This document shows, in pieces, positions 35,134 through 43,294 of a stretch of 64,000 bases of DNA. Origin of the DNA: Oscillibacter sp. PC13 (GTDB lineage: Bacteria > Bacillota > Clostridia > Oscillospirales > Oscillospiraceae); contig NZ_FOXE01000005.1 of the NCBI RefSeq assembly GCF_900115635.1, positions 1 through 64,000 on the forward strand, given 5' to 3'. The translations under genes were made by a program, and so were the position numbers. The notes beneath the pieces were generated by a model that saw nothing but the letters and a program-made list of their open reading frames with translations, did not search any database and was not told where the DNA came from. Each line of letters opens with the position of its first letter. Within the stretch, counting starts at the first letter, position 1.

Positions 35134-35178
35134 TGGTTGCGGAGACAGGACTTGAACCTGCGACCTCCGGGTTATGAG
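35134..35178. repeat. tRNA-fMet 3' half, att site 3 (island II / III junction)
   Basis: This 45-nt repeat differs from 40829-40873 by a single base (ACTTGAACC instead of ACTCGAACC). It runs from the CCA end to the anticodon loop and is not a complete tRNA. Confidence 0.87.
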
Positions 35179-35375
35179 GCAGTCTCAAGCACAAATCGGA
35201 GCCATTTCGACTCCGATTTGTGCTTTTTACCACCGTTCACTCGGCGGATTTTCCATTGTTTCCGTCCAGCCCTGCCCGCTCCAATCCTATTCTGGGTCAA
35301 AAGTGGGTCAGAGGCTGTAATATCCGGAGGGACTGGCGAACTGCAACCTTGCGCCACAGTCCACACTATCTATCC

Positions 35376-38036
35376 TCATACCACAAATGGCGTAAAGGCC
35401 AGCGTTTCGTGGGTGTATTTGTCCATCACGGCAGTTGCTTCGGCCTCGGTGACAGAGTGAAAGTCACCACTGTTGACATACTGATCCGTTGTGACGGAGT
35501 AGCGCCATGGTGAGCCGCCGGAACCGTCATCCAGATACAGCAACGTTTCCAGATGCTGTAACTCGCCGCTGGTATAGCGGTAGTAAGAGTAGCTGCTTTC
35601 AAATGCGCTGCTGCTGCCTTCGTTTGCCAGACTGCCATCGGTGCAGAGATACCAGCGGTTACGGTTCCAACCGTTGACCACGCGGACGGCTCTCGCACCG
35701 CCAGAGCGGTAGATGTTGAAAATCACGGCGTGTCCTTCATCCCAATTCGCACCGAGCAGCAGCTCAGGGATCCCATCACCGTCAAGATCGCGCAGCAGCC
35801 AGCCGGGTGTCTGGTAGTAGTCATTCGCTGTCAAAAGATCAGAACTGAACTCCGTTTCGATGCCTTGTGTACCAGCAAAGCGGAGATCGCAGATATTGGC
35901 TAACACCTCATCGTACTGGGGGTATCCGGTTACGCGGGGCCAGAAAGTAAACACCGCGCCTGCGGCAAGATAGCTTGTGGAAACGGGAGATTCTGTCAAT
36001 GTAACGATCAGGCGCCCGGTTCCATCTGCGGTTATGTCTGCCGCGAGAGTGCCGCCAATATCCGCTGCGCCGGAGATATGCAGGATATTCATCTGCGGGT
36101 CATAGCTTCCTGCTGTATTGTCGACAGAAGTAAACTTATAGATGCCAAGGTATACCGCATAGCTGCCATCGGTGTTTTTCCGGATTGTCAGACTGGAGCC
36201 CATGTCATCGGCGTAGCTGCCGATGAGGGCATCTGCCGTACTGCCTCCTTTTTCATGACGGAATCCTTCGCCCGTCATACGAAGTTGCTGGATTTCTAAC
36301 GCTTCAAGATCGCAGAAGCAGCTCAGAGCGTATGTGAAGTCTTCACTTCGAACCGGTTGGCCGTCTCCGTCATAGTAAGCGACAACGCTGATCTCCAATT
36401 TCAGGAATACGTCCGCGCTGACTGTGTTCGTGGCAGATGTGATCACGTTTTGATAGCGGGGGGACACAGGCATCTCCATCAGGGTAAAATAGCTTTCCTC
36501 TGCCAAACCTCCACCCGGTATTACGGCGAAGTAGATGTTTGCGTTAATGGGAAGCTCGTTGTTATATCCGGCATTGAGCACAGAAACCTGATAGTAGTTC
36601 GCGGTTCCTCGTTCCGGGCAGACAGGAGAACTGTTCTTTCCATCCCACATTGCGGAAGTCTTTTCCTCGGCTAAGGCGTTCCGGTAGGCGGTTTCTGAGA
36701 TTTTTTGGATAGACACGGATGACGCGGTGAGCGCCGCATCGCTTGTGCCAATGCATCCAAGCAGATAGTCTCTCAACTCCGTACTTCCGGAACGCAGCTC
36801 ATAGAGCCGCGCTGTCTTGCCGCCTGTGATGGGGTTGACCAGCATTTCACGTTCAGAGAGCATGACCTCGCAGCGTTCGCCCGCGGCGCTGATAAAATAG
36901 AGCCTTGCATAGCAGTCCTGCATTGCTGACGCAGCACCAAGGCGTTTATATTGCATGGCATCCAGCAGAGCGTAGACGGCGTCCGTTTCCTCCGCCGTTA
37001 ACTGGACGCTGGATGGCTGCACGCCGCTTGCGTCCGTTACATCGGCATAAGTGACCTGTTCACGATGGAAACCGACCAGTCCGGCGGCGTCGGTATCCGT
37101 AGGCGGATCGGTCAGAAAGCACACCGCCACAACGACGCACACGGCGACCGACGCCGCGACCACCCAGAACGCGGGCTTTTTGTAGTGAAGCGCATTCCGC
37201 ACACGCTCCTTGACGCCAACTTCACCGAACGCCAGCGGGCAGGTGATGACTGCCTTGCGCGGCATACTGCACGCAAGCAGCACTGTGGAATAGGTCTTGA
37301 CGGCGCTCTCGTCCATCGTGCGGATCACCCGCTCATCGCAGGCCAGTTCAATGTCGCGGCAGAGCAGTGTATAGGCGAGCCACAGCACGGGGTTGAACCA
37401 GTAAACCGCAAGCAGCGCGAAACCCAGCGGCTTCCACCAGTGGTCACGCCGCGCGAGATGCGCTTGCTCATGCGCCAGTACATTCTGCCGCTGCACCTCG
37501 TCCAGACCGGAGGGCAGATAGATGTGTGGTTTTACAACGCCGAGGATGAACGGCGAGGAAATGGCATCGCAAAGATAAATGTGATCTTGAACGGGGAGCG
37601 ATACACTCACGCGCCGACGCAACCGAAGATAACTCACGAGCGCATAGAGCAGCATGACTCCAAGGCCGATGAGCCACACCCAGCCCGCAAGATACGCCCA
37701 CACATAAAGCGGGTTGACGCTGGCTGTTGGCACGGCGGCAAAATGCTCGCTGAGCGAGGGATTCACAGCATTGTCGATAACGCTCACGCCGCTGGTGATG
37801 GTCGGCGCGGGGTCAAACTGCACGGCTGCGGGACTGACCGTTTCGGCACTGGGGATCAGGCTCAACGCGCTCTCTATGGAGAATGGCAGAACCAGCCGCA
37901 GCGCGACGATGCCCCAAAGCAGAACATTCATCCACTTGGGCGAACGCTTTGATATCAGGCGCAGTACCAGCACGGCCAGCACCAGCCAGCTTGCGGAAAT
38001 GCTTAGATTCAAGAGCTTCAAAAAGACGGCGGCCAT
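35376..38036 (-). CDS. BlaR1-like M56 metallopeptidase with a long outside domain
   Basis: The 886-residue membrane sensor-protease has four membrane segments in the first 330 residues. The zinc motif HEQAH (about residue 187) is followed by the distal ELACDE. After the last segment (VVAASVAVCVVVAVCF) comes an outside region of about 550 residues. That region does not show the penicillin-binding SxxK/SxN/KTG set of BlaR1; late in it, LRDLDGDGIPELLLGANWDE looks like an EF-hand/FG-GAP-type repeat. It lies 4 nt behind the MecI-like repressor gene. It probably cleaves or inactivates that repressor on sensing an unknown signal. Confidence 0.87.
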   Translation of the reverse strand: MAAVFLKLLNLSISASWLVLAVLVLRLISKRSPKWMNVLLWGIVALRLVLPFSIESALSLIPSAETVSPAAVQFDPAPTITSGVSVIDNAVNPSLSEHFAAVPTASVNPLYVWAYLAGWVWLIGLGVMLLYALVSYLRLRRRVSVSLPVQDHIYLCDAISSPFILGVVKPHIYLPSGLDEVQRQNVLAHEQAHLARRDHWWKPLGFALLAVYWFNPVLWLAYTLLCRDIELACDERVIRTMDESAVKTYSTVLLACSMPRKAVITCPLAFGEVGVKERVRNALHYKKPAFWVVAASVAVCVVVAVCFLTDPPTDTDAAGLVGFHREQVTYADVTDASGVQPSSVQLTAEETDAVYALLDAMQYKRLGAASAMQDCYARLYFISAAGERCEVMLSEREMLVNPITGGKTARLYELRSGSTELRDYLLGCIGTSDAALTASSVSIQKISETAYRNALAEEKTSAMWDGKNSSPVCPERGTANYYQVSVLNAGYNNELPINANIYFAVIPGGGLAEESYFTLMEMPVSPRYQNVITSATNTVSADVFLKLEISVVAYYDGDGQPVRSEDFTYALSCFCDLEALEIQQLRMTGEGFRHEKGGSTADALIGSYADDMGSSLTIRKNTDGSYAVYLGIYKFTSVDNTAGSYDPQMNILHISGAADIGGTLAADITADGTGRLIVTLTESPVSTSYLAAGAVFTFWPRVTGYPQYDEVLANICDLRFAGTQGIETEFSSDLLTANDYYQTPGWLLRDLDGDGIPELLLGANWDEGHAVIFNIYRSGGARAVRVVNGWNRNRWYLCTDGSLANEGSSSAFESSYSYYRYTSGELQHLETLLYLDDGSGGSPWRYSVTTDQYVNSGDFHSVTEAEATAVMDKYTHETLAFTPFVV

Positions 38037-38040
38037 TGGC

Positions 38041-38403
38041 TCACTCCTTTCCGCAGCGGTCGATCATGCGCTGAATTTCCGCAATGTCCTTCTCCGAAAG
38101 AGATTTCCGTGTGGTAAAGGCGGCAAGAAATGCGGGAAGGGAACCGTCGAAGGTGTCCTCCACAAATTTCTCACTCTGTACGGCGTTATAGCCCTCCTGT
38201 GAGAGAAGGGAAGTTACCGTGCCGTTTTCGTTCTGAAAGATACCGTGTTCGCAGAGTTTTTTCAAAACTGTGTAGGTCGTGGATTTTTTCCATTGCAGTT
38301 CCTGTTCGCATAGTTTCACCAGTTCACCGGAGGTCAGCGGCTCGTGCTGCCAGATGAGTTCTGCAAAACGCGTCTCAACAACGCCCAGTTTGTAACCGTC
38401 CAT
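38041..38403 (-). CDS. BlaI/MecI-family repressor
   Basis: The 120-residue repressor has an N-terminal winged helix (LTSGELVKLCEQELQWKKST, then TYTVLKKLCEHGI) and a C-terminal helical dimer region (SEKDIAEIQRMIDRCGKE). Family members repress their own operon until the BlaR1-type partner has them removed. Two dyads with GTCTAT half-sites lie just upstream, one inside the promoter. No beta-lactamase gene is near, so the regulated targets may be only this pair or genes elsewhere. Confidence 0.92.
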   Translation of the reverse strand: MDGYKLGVVETRFAELIWQHEPLTSGELVKLCEQELQWKKSTTYTVLKKLCEHGIFQNENGTVTSLLSQEGYNAVQSEKFVEDTFDGSLPAFLAAFTTRKSLSEKDIAEIQRMIDRCGKE

Positions 38404-38425
38404 GTGTGCCCCCTTTCTTTGTTGG

Positions 38426-38440
38426 TCTATTTATGATAGA
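38426..38440. promoter_or_regulatory. MecI-like operator 2
   Basis: TCTAT-TTATG-ATAGA dyad, 22 nt before the repressor ATG and downstream of the predicted transcription start. It shares the GTCTAT half-site with operator 1. Confidence 0.5.
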
Positions 38441-38454
38441 TTTTTGATACTTGA

Positions 38455-38484
38455 AGTCTATCACAAGTAGACTGTGCCTGTCAA
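38455..38484 (-). promoter_or_regulatory. promoter and operator 1 of the MecI/BlaR1-like pair
   Basis: On the minus strand TTGACA (38479-38484) and TAGACT (38455-38460) are 18 nt apart. The dyad AGTCTA-N7-TAGACT (38455-38473) fills the spacer and covers the -10 box, as expected of a repressor site. Confidence 0.65.
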
Positions 38485-39559
38485 GCACACTTTACGCCGC
38501 TGGAATCAATGATGACCACCCGACCTCAGAAAACGGCAAATGAGCCTTTTTGACAAGCGGCCGCCCAGCGTTTCAGCAGCACGTGGAGCGCACCGAGGGT
38601 AGTGATACCGCCCCTGCCTCGCACACGCGGAAAACCATGAGCGCCGGATGTACAAATCCCGATTTCGACAAAAGCGAAAAAGATCACGCAGCCCAGCGGG
38701 GCCGCGACGCCTCGGGACAGCGACGCGCATCATGCGCATCGCTGTCCCGAAGGCTTTCTGCGTTCTTCGGGAGCACACCCGGCCAAGACCCAAAAGCGGC
38801 AAAGTTTGCCGTTCTGATACCCGGCCGCGCAGGGTTTTCGAACCGCGCAAAACGATCCGAGGGTAGTGATACCACCCCCGTCCGAAACGCCCCTGTTTCG
38901 CCCTGTGATCCGCTGTGTGCGATCCTGTTGGCGAAGGCAAGTGTGTACCCGCCGCAGTCCCTCGAAACGAACGTTGCGGCGTTTGTGCCGGAGGTGTTGA
39001 AGTCCGTGTGACCGATGCATTGGATACGTTGGTATGACTGCGTTTCCTGCGCCTTTCACGGCTTTTTCGAGGACGAAAAAGAAAGCAGGATAAACGGCTG
39101 GCGTCGGAACCGACGCTCTGCCCAATCACTTCTGCCCGCAGTGCGGGCAGTTGACGGGGGTTTCAGCGCAATCGGTTGTGGCGCCTTTTGAAGAAAATTT
39201 CAGAGCGGCTGGCGTCTTGGTTCCCGCAAACGCAGATGTCCCAAGGATTTTGGTGGTGCCTTGTGGCCGTTTCGGAAGGAAATCGAGGTAATCAAATCTC
39301 TCAAGGCGGTAGTGCAGGGCAAGCATGTTTTGCGCCACTACAGTCGATGAAAAGAGACTTTCGACCGTCCAAAAAACGCACCGCTGTAACCAAAGAAGAG
39401 CGTTCCCCTGACAGCGCAAGAATTGCGTCGCAATAGACAAAGATTAGGGGCAGAAGTCACCGCAAGGCAAATGATAACTTTCTGATAACAGTTCTGCTTT
39501 CCAGTAGCTTTCCTCTGTTGTTTACGGTATGGTTTGCCGTTACAAAGGAGGTTGATATC
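38485..39559. other. gene-less interval with diverged direct repeats before the island III integrase
   Basis: No supported gene is present. Two diverged copies of a unit of about 110 nt begin at 38534 and 38797 (both CGGCAAA) and share the exact 16-mer CGAGGGTAGTGATACC at 38594 and 38858. A long imperfect palindrome (CGGGACAGCGA arms, about 38713-38750) lies between them. Overlapping frames with repeats of similar residues look like translated repeat DNA. AACTTTCTGATAAC at 39476-39489 matches the island II integrase leader. Confidence 0.55.
38594..38873. repeat. diverged direct repeat pair, period about 264 nt
   Basis: The identical 16-mer at 38594-38609 and 38858-38873 lies within a longer, partly conserved unit. 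The pair resembles a dispersed noncoding repeat; other genome copies would be expected. Confidence 0.5.
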
Positions 39560-40711
39560 ATGCCAAAAAGACGAGCAAACGGGGAAGGGAACATCCGAAA
39601 GCGCAAGGATGGCCGATGGGAGGGGCGCTACACAGTCGGTCACGATCCGGAAACCGGCAAGGCCATCATCAAAAATGTCCTTGGCAAGACGCAGACAGAA
39701 GTCAAGGAAAAGCTGAAGAAAGCCATTGAGGAAAACGTGGGCATCGACTATGGGCGGGCAAAGAACTACACAGTAGGTAACAGGTTAGAAGTGTGGTACG
39801 AGAACTATGCCAAAATCAAGATGCGCCCATCCACCTACCTGACCTACCATGGCTACATCGAAAACCACATCAAGCCGCAGCTCGGCAAGATCCCGTTGAA
39901 TGATCTGACGACGCTGCATCTGCAACAGTTCTACAAAAAATTGTTGGCGGAAGGGCGGGTAGAGCGAATCGAAGCACAGAAGCAGCCCAAGGGACTGAGC
40001 GCAAAAACAGTGCGCAACATCCATCAAATCATTTCCTCTGCCCTGAAGCTGGCAATCGAGCAGCGGCTGATCGCCCGCAATCCGGCAGACGGCTGCGCGT
40101 TGCCGAAGGCGGAGCGCAAGGAAATGCAGACGCTTCCTGTTGAGCAGCTGACGTCCCTCCTCCGCGAGGCAAAAGACAGCGGCGTGTTCGCCCTGTACTA
40201 TATCGACCTGACCACCGGCCTGCGGCGGGGCGAGTTGCTCGGATTAAAATGGTCAGACATTGATTTGGAAAAAGGAGACCTCCGGGTTCAACGGCAGATC
40301 GGACGCATCGACGGCAAGATCATTGAGATGCCGCTGAAAACGAAAAACGCCTACCGCACCCTGCCGCTGTCGGCAGACGCGATAAGCGTTCTGAAAATGC
40401 AGAAATGCAAAGTTGGGAACAGTGAGTGGGTGTTTCCCTCGCCAAGCGGAGGACCCATGTCCCCGGACAGCGTGTTGCACATGCTCCAGCGGGTGCTGAA
40501 ACGAGCGGGTCTACCGAGGATACGCTTTCATGACCTGCGCCACACCTTCGCAACGCTGGCTCTGCAAAACGGAGTGGACATCAAGACCGTGTCTGGCATG
40601 CTGGGGCATTTTTCGGCAGGCTTCACGCTGGACACCTACGCTCATGTAACGACCTCCGCCAAGCGTGAAGCGGCAAAAACAATGGGTAACATCCTCTCTG
40701 GTGCGGTATAA
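39560..40711 (+). CDS. tyrosine recombinase / integrase of island III
   Basis: The integrase is about 383 residues. AAAGGAGG before the ATG at 39560 and the start MPKRRANGEGNIRKRKDG fix the N-terminus. The domain order is the same as the island II enzyme, with catalytic TGLRRGELLG, HDLRHTFA, GHFSAG and Tyr in TLDTYAHV. It lies beside the intact tRNA-fMet gene, pointing towards it, and is the most recently placed of the array by position. The two enzymes are alike over the full length but clearly diverged, so they are separate arrivals or an old duplication. Confidence 0.95.
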   Translation: MPKRRANGEGNIRKRKDGRWEGRYTVGHDPETGKAIIKNVLGKTQTEVKEKLKKAIEENVGIDYGRAKNYTVGNRLEVWYENYAKIKMRPSTYLTYHGYIENHIKPQLGKIPLNDLTTLHLQQFYKKLLAEGRVERIEAQKQPKGLSAKTVRNIHQIISSALKLAIEQRLIARNPADGCALPKAERKEMQTLPVEQLTSLLREAKDSGVFALYYIDLTTGLRRGELLGLKWSDIDLEKGDLRVQRQIGRIDGKIIEMPLKTKNAYRTLPLSADAISVLKMQKCKVGNSEWVFPSPSGGPMSPDSVLHMLQRVLKRAGLPRIRFHDLRHTFATLALQNGVDIKTVSGMLGHFSAGFTLDTYAHVTTSAKREAAKTMGNILSGAV

Positions 40712-40747
40712 TCCTTTCCGCTATCCGCTCCCGTTGGGGTCAGCGTT

Positions 40748-40755
40748 TGGGTCAG
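40748..40755. repeat. TGGGTCAG repeat near the tRNA
   Basis: Part of a GGGTCAGCG-TTTGGGTCAG pair 80-90 nt before the att core, matching the pairs beside the other att copies. Confidence 0.5.
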
Positions 40756-40798
40756 AAAAAACAGCAAGTAAGTTATTGAACAAAAAAGTACGGAAAAA

Positions 40799-40824
40799 GT
40801 CCTGATTTCGCAAGAAATCAGGAC
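40799..40824. terminator. 26-nt hairpin at the tRNA-fMet 3' end
   Basis: GTCCTGATTTC-GCAA-GAAATCAGGAC with T/A runs on both sides. It can terminate the integrase on the plus strand and the tRNA operon on the minus strand. Confidence 0.85.
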
Positions 40825-40828
40825 TTTC

Positions 40829-40904
<76 letters not shown>

Positions 40905-40916
40905 ATATGAAATTTG

Positions 40917-41002
40917 TGGTGCCGGTGACCGGACTCGAACCGGTACAGTATCGCTACCGGGAGATTTTAAGTCTCCTGTGTCTACCATTCCACCACACCG
41001 GC
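40917..41002 (-). tRNA. tRNA-Leu (TAA)
   Basis: The 86-nt gene has a long variable arm, acceptor GCCGGTG/CACCGGC, anticodon loop CTTAAAA with anticodon TAA, T-loop GGTTCGAGTCC and encoded CCA. It is the first gene of a two-tRNA transcript. Confidence 0.95.
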
Positions 41003-41019
41003 AGCTGTCGGCAACGATT

Positions 41020-41048
41020 AGAATACCATAGTTGCCAGCAAATGTCAA
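41020..41048 (-). promoter_or_regulatory. promoter of the tRNA-Leu / tRNA-fMet operon
   Basis: On the minus strand TTGACA (41043-41048) and TATTCT (41020-41025) are exactly 17 nt apart, with a predicted start about 11 nt before tRNA-Leu. Confidence 0.85.
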
Positions 41049-41185
41049 GCAGTACCTCTTAAAATATTAAAAAACTTTTCGTCGCTTTTTGCTCCAAAAT
41101 CCAATGCCGGTGCATCATTTCATGCAATTTCTCCCGCCGGCAAGCATATACTGACTGAGAAGCAAACCGCAAAGGAGGAAGAACC

Positions 41186-41263
41186 GTGAAAACCCGGGAG
41201 AACCGCGACGGTGATGTAGATGACCTGATTTTCCAGGACAACTGGTCCATCAGCAACCGCTAG
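41186..41263 (+). CDS. 25-residue small ORF with its own ribosome site and terminator
   Basis: A GTG start preceded by AAGGAGG gives MKTRENRDGDVDDLIFQDNW and five more residues. The peptide is acidic and polar with no membrane segment. A hairpin (41272-41293) and T run follow the stop at once, so this would be a complete one-gene unit. No family was recognised. It could be a small protein or a leader peptide. It sits between the tRNA operon and mnmA, convergent with mnmA. Confidence 0.5.
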   Translation: MKTRENRDGDVDDLIFQDNWSISNR

Positions 41264-41271
41264 TGATTGCA

Positions 41272-41297
41272 GGACGCCGCAAATGCGGCGTCCTTTT
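41272..41297 (+). terminator. terminator after the small ORF
   Basis: GGACGCCGC-AAAT-GCGGCGTCC, a 9-bp perfect GC-rich stem, then TTTT on the plus strand. There is no T run on the minus strand, so it serves the small ORF rather than mnmA. Confidence 0.8.
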
Positions 41298-41303
41298 GCG
41301 TGC

Positions 41304-42374
41304 TCAGCAGATGGTACCACCGCCAACGACAATTTCACCGTCATAGAAAACAACGGCCTGTCCAGCGGTAATGGCCCGCTGAGGTTCATCAAATATTGCC
41401 CGTACCCGCCCGCGCTCCATGGGTTCGATGACGGCGGCGGCTTCCCGCTGGCTGTAGCGGGTTTTGACAGTTACCGACATTGGAGCTGACAGGGTGGGAA
41501 TAGAAATCCAGTTCATATGTTCCGCTATCAGTGTGTCTTCCCAAAGGGCACTGTCCGGTCCGAGACGAATGGCATTTGTTTCCGCATCCTTCTCCAATAC
41601 ATATAGGGGCTGTTCCGTCGGCAGGCCCAGGCCCTTATGCTGTCCGCGGGTATAGCGGACAAAGCCCTTATGTTGCCCTAAAATATGCCCGGTTTCATCC
41701 AGAAAGGGCCCGGTTGGAGATGGATGCCCGGTGGCACGCTCAATGAAAGTGGCATAATCGCCATCCGGCGCAAAGCAGATATCTTGGCTGTCCCGCTTGG
41801 ACGCATTGATCAAACCATGCTCCGCCGCAATTTCCCGAACCTGGCTTTTATGGAGTCCACCCAGTGGAAAAAGCGTGTGGGCCAACTGCTCCTGGGTCAG
41901 CATATAAAGGAAATAGCTCTGGTCCTTGCTCCGGTCTGCACCTCTTTTCAAAAGGTAACGTCCCGTAGTTGTGCTGCGCACAATTTGAGCATAATGGCCT
42001 GTGGCCAGAAAATCACCGTGCAACGCCAGCACCCGGTGCAGCAAAGCACCGAACTTGACGGAGCGATTGCAGGCAACGCAGGGATTGGGTGTTTGTCCGC
42101 GCTGGTACGACTCCACAAATTCCTGAATGACCGTATCACGAAATATTTGAGAAAAATCAAACACATAGAAGGGAAATCCCAACCGCCGCGCAACCATGCG
42201 GGCATCTTCCGCATCAGAAAGAGAACAGCAGGTTTTTTCACGGCTTTCACCGAGATCCTCATTATGAAATAGGCGCAGGTTGACACCGGAGATCTGGTAC
42301 CCAGCTTGCTGCAGCAACAGCGCAGAAACAGAGCTGTCTACACCGCCGCTCATGGCAATATATACATGGGACAT
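41304..42374 (-). CDS. mnmA: tRNA-specific 2-thiouridylase MnmA
   Basis: The 356-residue enzyme places sulfur on U34 of tRNA-Lys, -Glu and -Gln. The PP-loop motif MSGGVDSSVSALLL (about residues 8-21) binds ATP. The catalytic cysteines are in NPCVACNRSVKFG (about residue 100) and SQDICFAPDGDY (about 195). AAAGGAG precedes the ATG. It is a single gene with its own upstream region; IscS-type partners are not in the window. Confidence 0.95.
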   Translation of the reverse strand: MSHVYIAMSGGVDSSVSALLLQQAGYQISGVNLRLFHNEDLGESREKTCCSLSDAEDARMVARRLGFPFYVFDFSQIFRDTVIQEFVESYQRGQTPNPCVACNRSVKFGALLHRVLALHGDFLATGHYAQIVRSTTTGRYLLKRGADRSKDQSYFLYMLTQEQLAHTLFPLGGLHKSQVREIAAEHGLINASKRDSQDICFAPDGDYATFIERATGHPSPTGPFLDETGHILGQHKGFVRYTRGQHKGLGLPTEQPLYVLEKDAETNAIRLGPDSALWEDTLIAEHMNWISIPTLSAPMSVTVKTRYSQREAAAVIEPMERGRVRAIFDEPQRAITAGQAVVFYDGEIVVGGGTIC

Positions 42375-42446
42375 CGGGAAAACTCCTTTGAATTGAAAAT
42401 AGTGATACTGTTATTGTAACTGGTTTTTCTGAAAAATGAAACAAAA

Positions 42447-42478
42447 AATTGGCTGCAATTTGTTATGCAGCCAATTTT
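42447..42478. terminator. terminator between the kinase-like gene and mnmA
   Basis: ATTGGCTGCA and TGCAGCCAAT form a 10-bp stem with an 8-nt loop and A/T runs on both sides. On the minus strand it ends the kinase-like transcript with TTTTTT. Confidence 0.8.
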
Positions 42479-43294
42479 TCAGTCCTGATTCCGCAGCAAA
42501 AAGGCACTGGACGGCAGTGCGTCTGATAAAGCCATCAGTATTTTATTAAAGCCGTTGCTGTATGCGTTGGGGACATCTGAAACACTGGGGGATCCTGCTT
42601 GCCGGTCGGGAAGAGAAACTGTGAAGCGAGTGCCCTTTCCGGCTCTTGACTCTGCCATGATACTGCCGCCGTGTGCCTCCGCAATGCGGTGACACAAAAA
42701 TAATCCAAGTCCAAGCCCTTGCCCGGGAAGTGGTTCCTCAGAAATCTCATGGAGATAGCGGTCAAAAAGCACAGGCAGCAAATGCTCGTCAATGCCGCAG
42801 CCGGTATCGCAGACAGAGAGCAGTACCCGATTGCCGCTGATCTTTAGCTCTACAGATACACTTCCGCCGGCAGGTGTAAACTTGAAAGCATTGGACAGCA
42901 GATGAAACAGCAGCTGTTCGATGCTGTCGCGATTGACGGCACAGATGTGGCGATCTAAATTGCAGAGAAACTGCAGCTTCAGACCAATCATAGCGGCCAG
43001 ATCATCTGCCTGCAGACACAGGGTACGGATCAGCTCTACAATATCGCAATCCTGCAGGAGAAGGGGAGGCCCTGCATATAAAGAAGACACGGCTGAGAGA
43101 TCATTCACCAGCCGCAGTAATTGATAGTAGCCTTGATCCAGGACGGCGGCCTTAGCGTCCAGAATGGGATTCAGCTCCCGATCAGCAGCAGGGACCAACT
43201 GACCGGCCGCCAGGTGGAAATTGCTCAGGGTGCCGCGAAGCTGTGTGGAGATATTGCGGAACAGGGCGGCCAATTGATGAACATCCGGATCCAT
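42479..43294 (-). CDS. histidine kinase-like ATPase lacking the phospho-acceptor His
   Basis: The soluble protein is about 271 residues. AAAGGAG 6 nt before the ATG at 43294 sets the start. The C-terminal half is a full HATPase domain with N box LLSNAFKFTPAGG, G1 DTGCGID and G2 GQGLGLGLFLC. The helix where a HisKA kinase has H-E-x-R/K-T-P reads RNISTQLRGTLSN, with Gln at the His position. It cannot phosphorylate itself in the usual way; it may be an ATP-binding regulator, a phosphatase or a partner of another kinase. No receiver gene is adjacent. Confidence 0.8.
   Translation of the reverse strand: MDPDVHQLAALFRNISTQLRGTLSNFHLAAGQLVPAADRELNPILDAKAAVLDQGYYQLLRLVNDLSAVSSLYAGPPLLLQDCDIVELIRTLCLQADDLAAMIGLKLQFLCNLDRHICAVNRDSIEQLLFHLLSNAFKFTPAGGSVSVELKISGNRVLLSVCDTGCGIDEHLLPVLFDRYLHEISEEPLPGQGLGLGLFLCHRIAEAHGGSIMAESRAGKGTRFTVSLPDRQAGSPSVSDVPNAYSNGFNKILMALSDALPSSAFLLRNQD

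Larger units (their letters stand above)
34908..35375. other. att 3 region without genes
   Basis: The interval contains two TGGGTCAR octamers (35030, 35042), the 26-nt hairpin (35103-35128), the att core (35134-35178) and two more octamers (35293, 35304). A perfect hairpin (AGCACAAATCGGAG arm, about 35189-35225) follows the core. No gene is seen. Confidence 0.6.

Noticed and set aside
38506-39129. A 207-codon minus-strand frame in island III
   Set aside because: Arg-rich translation of direct repeats with no ribosome site; better explained as noncoding repeat DNA.
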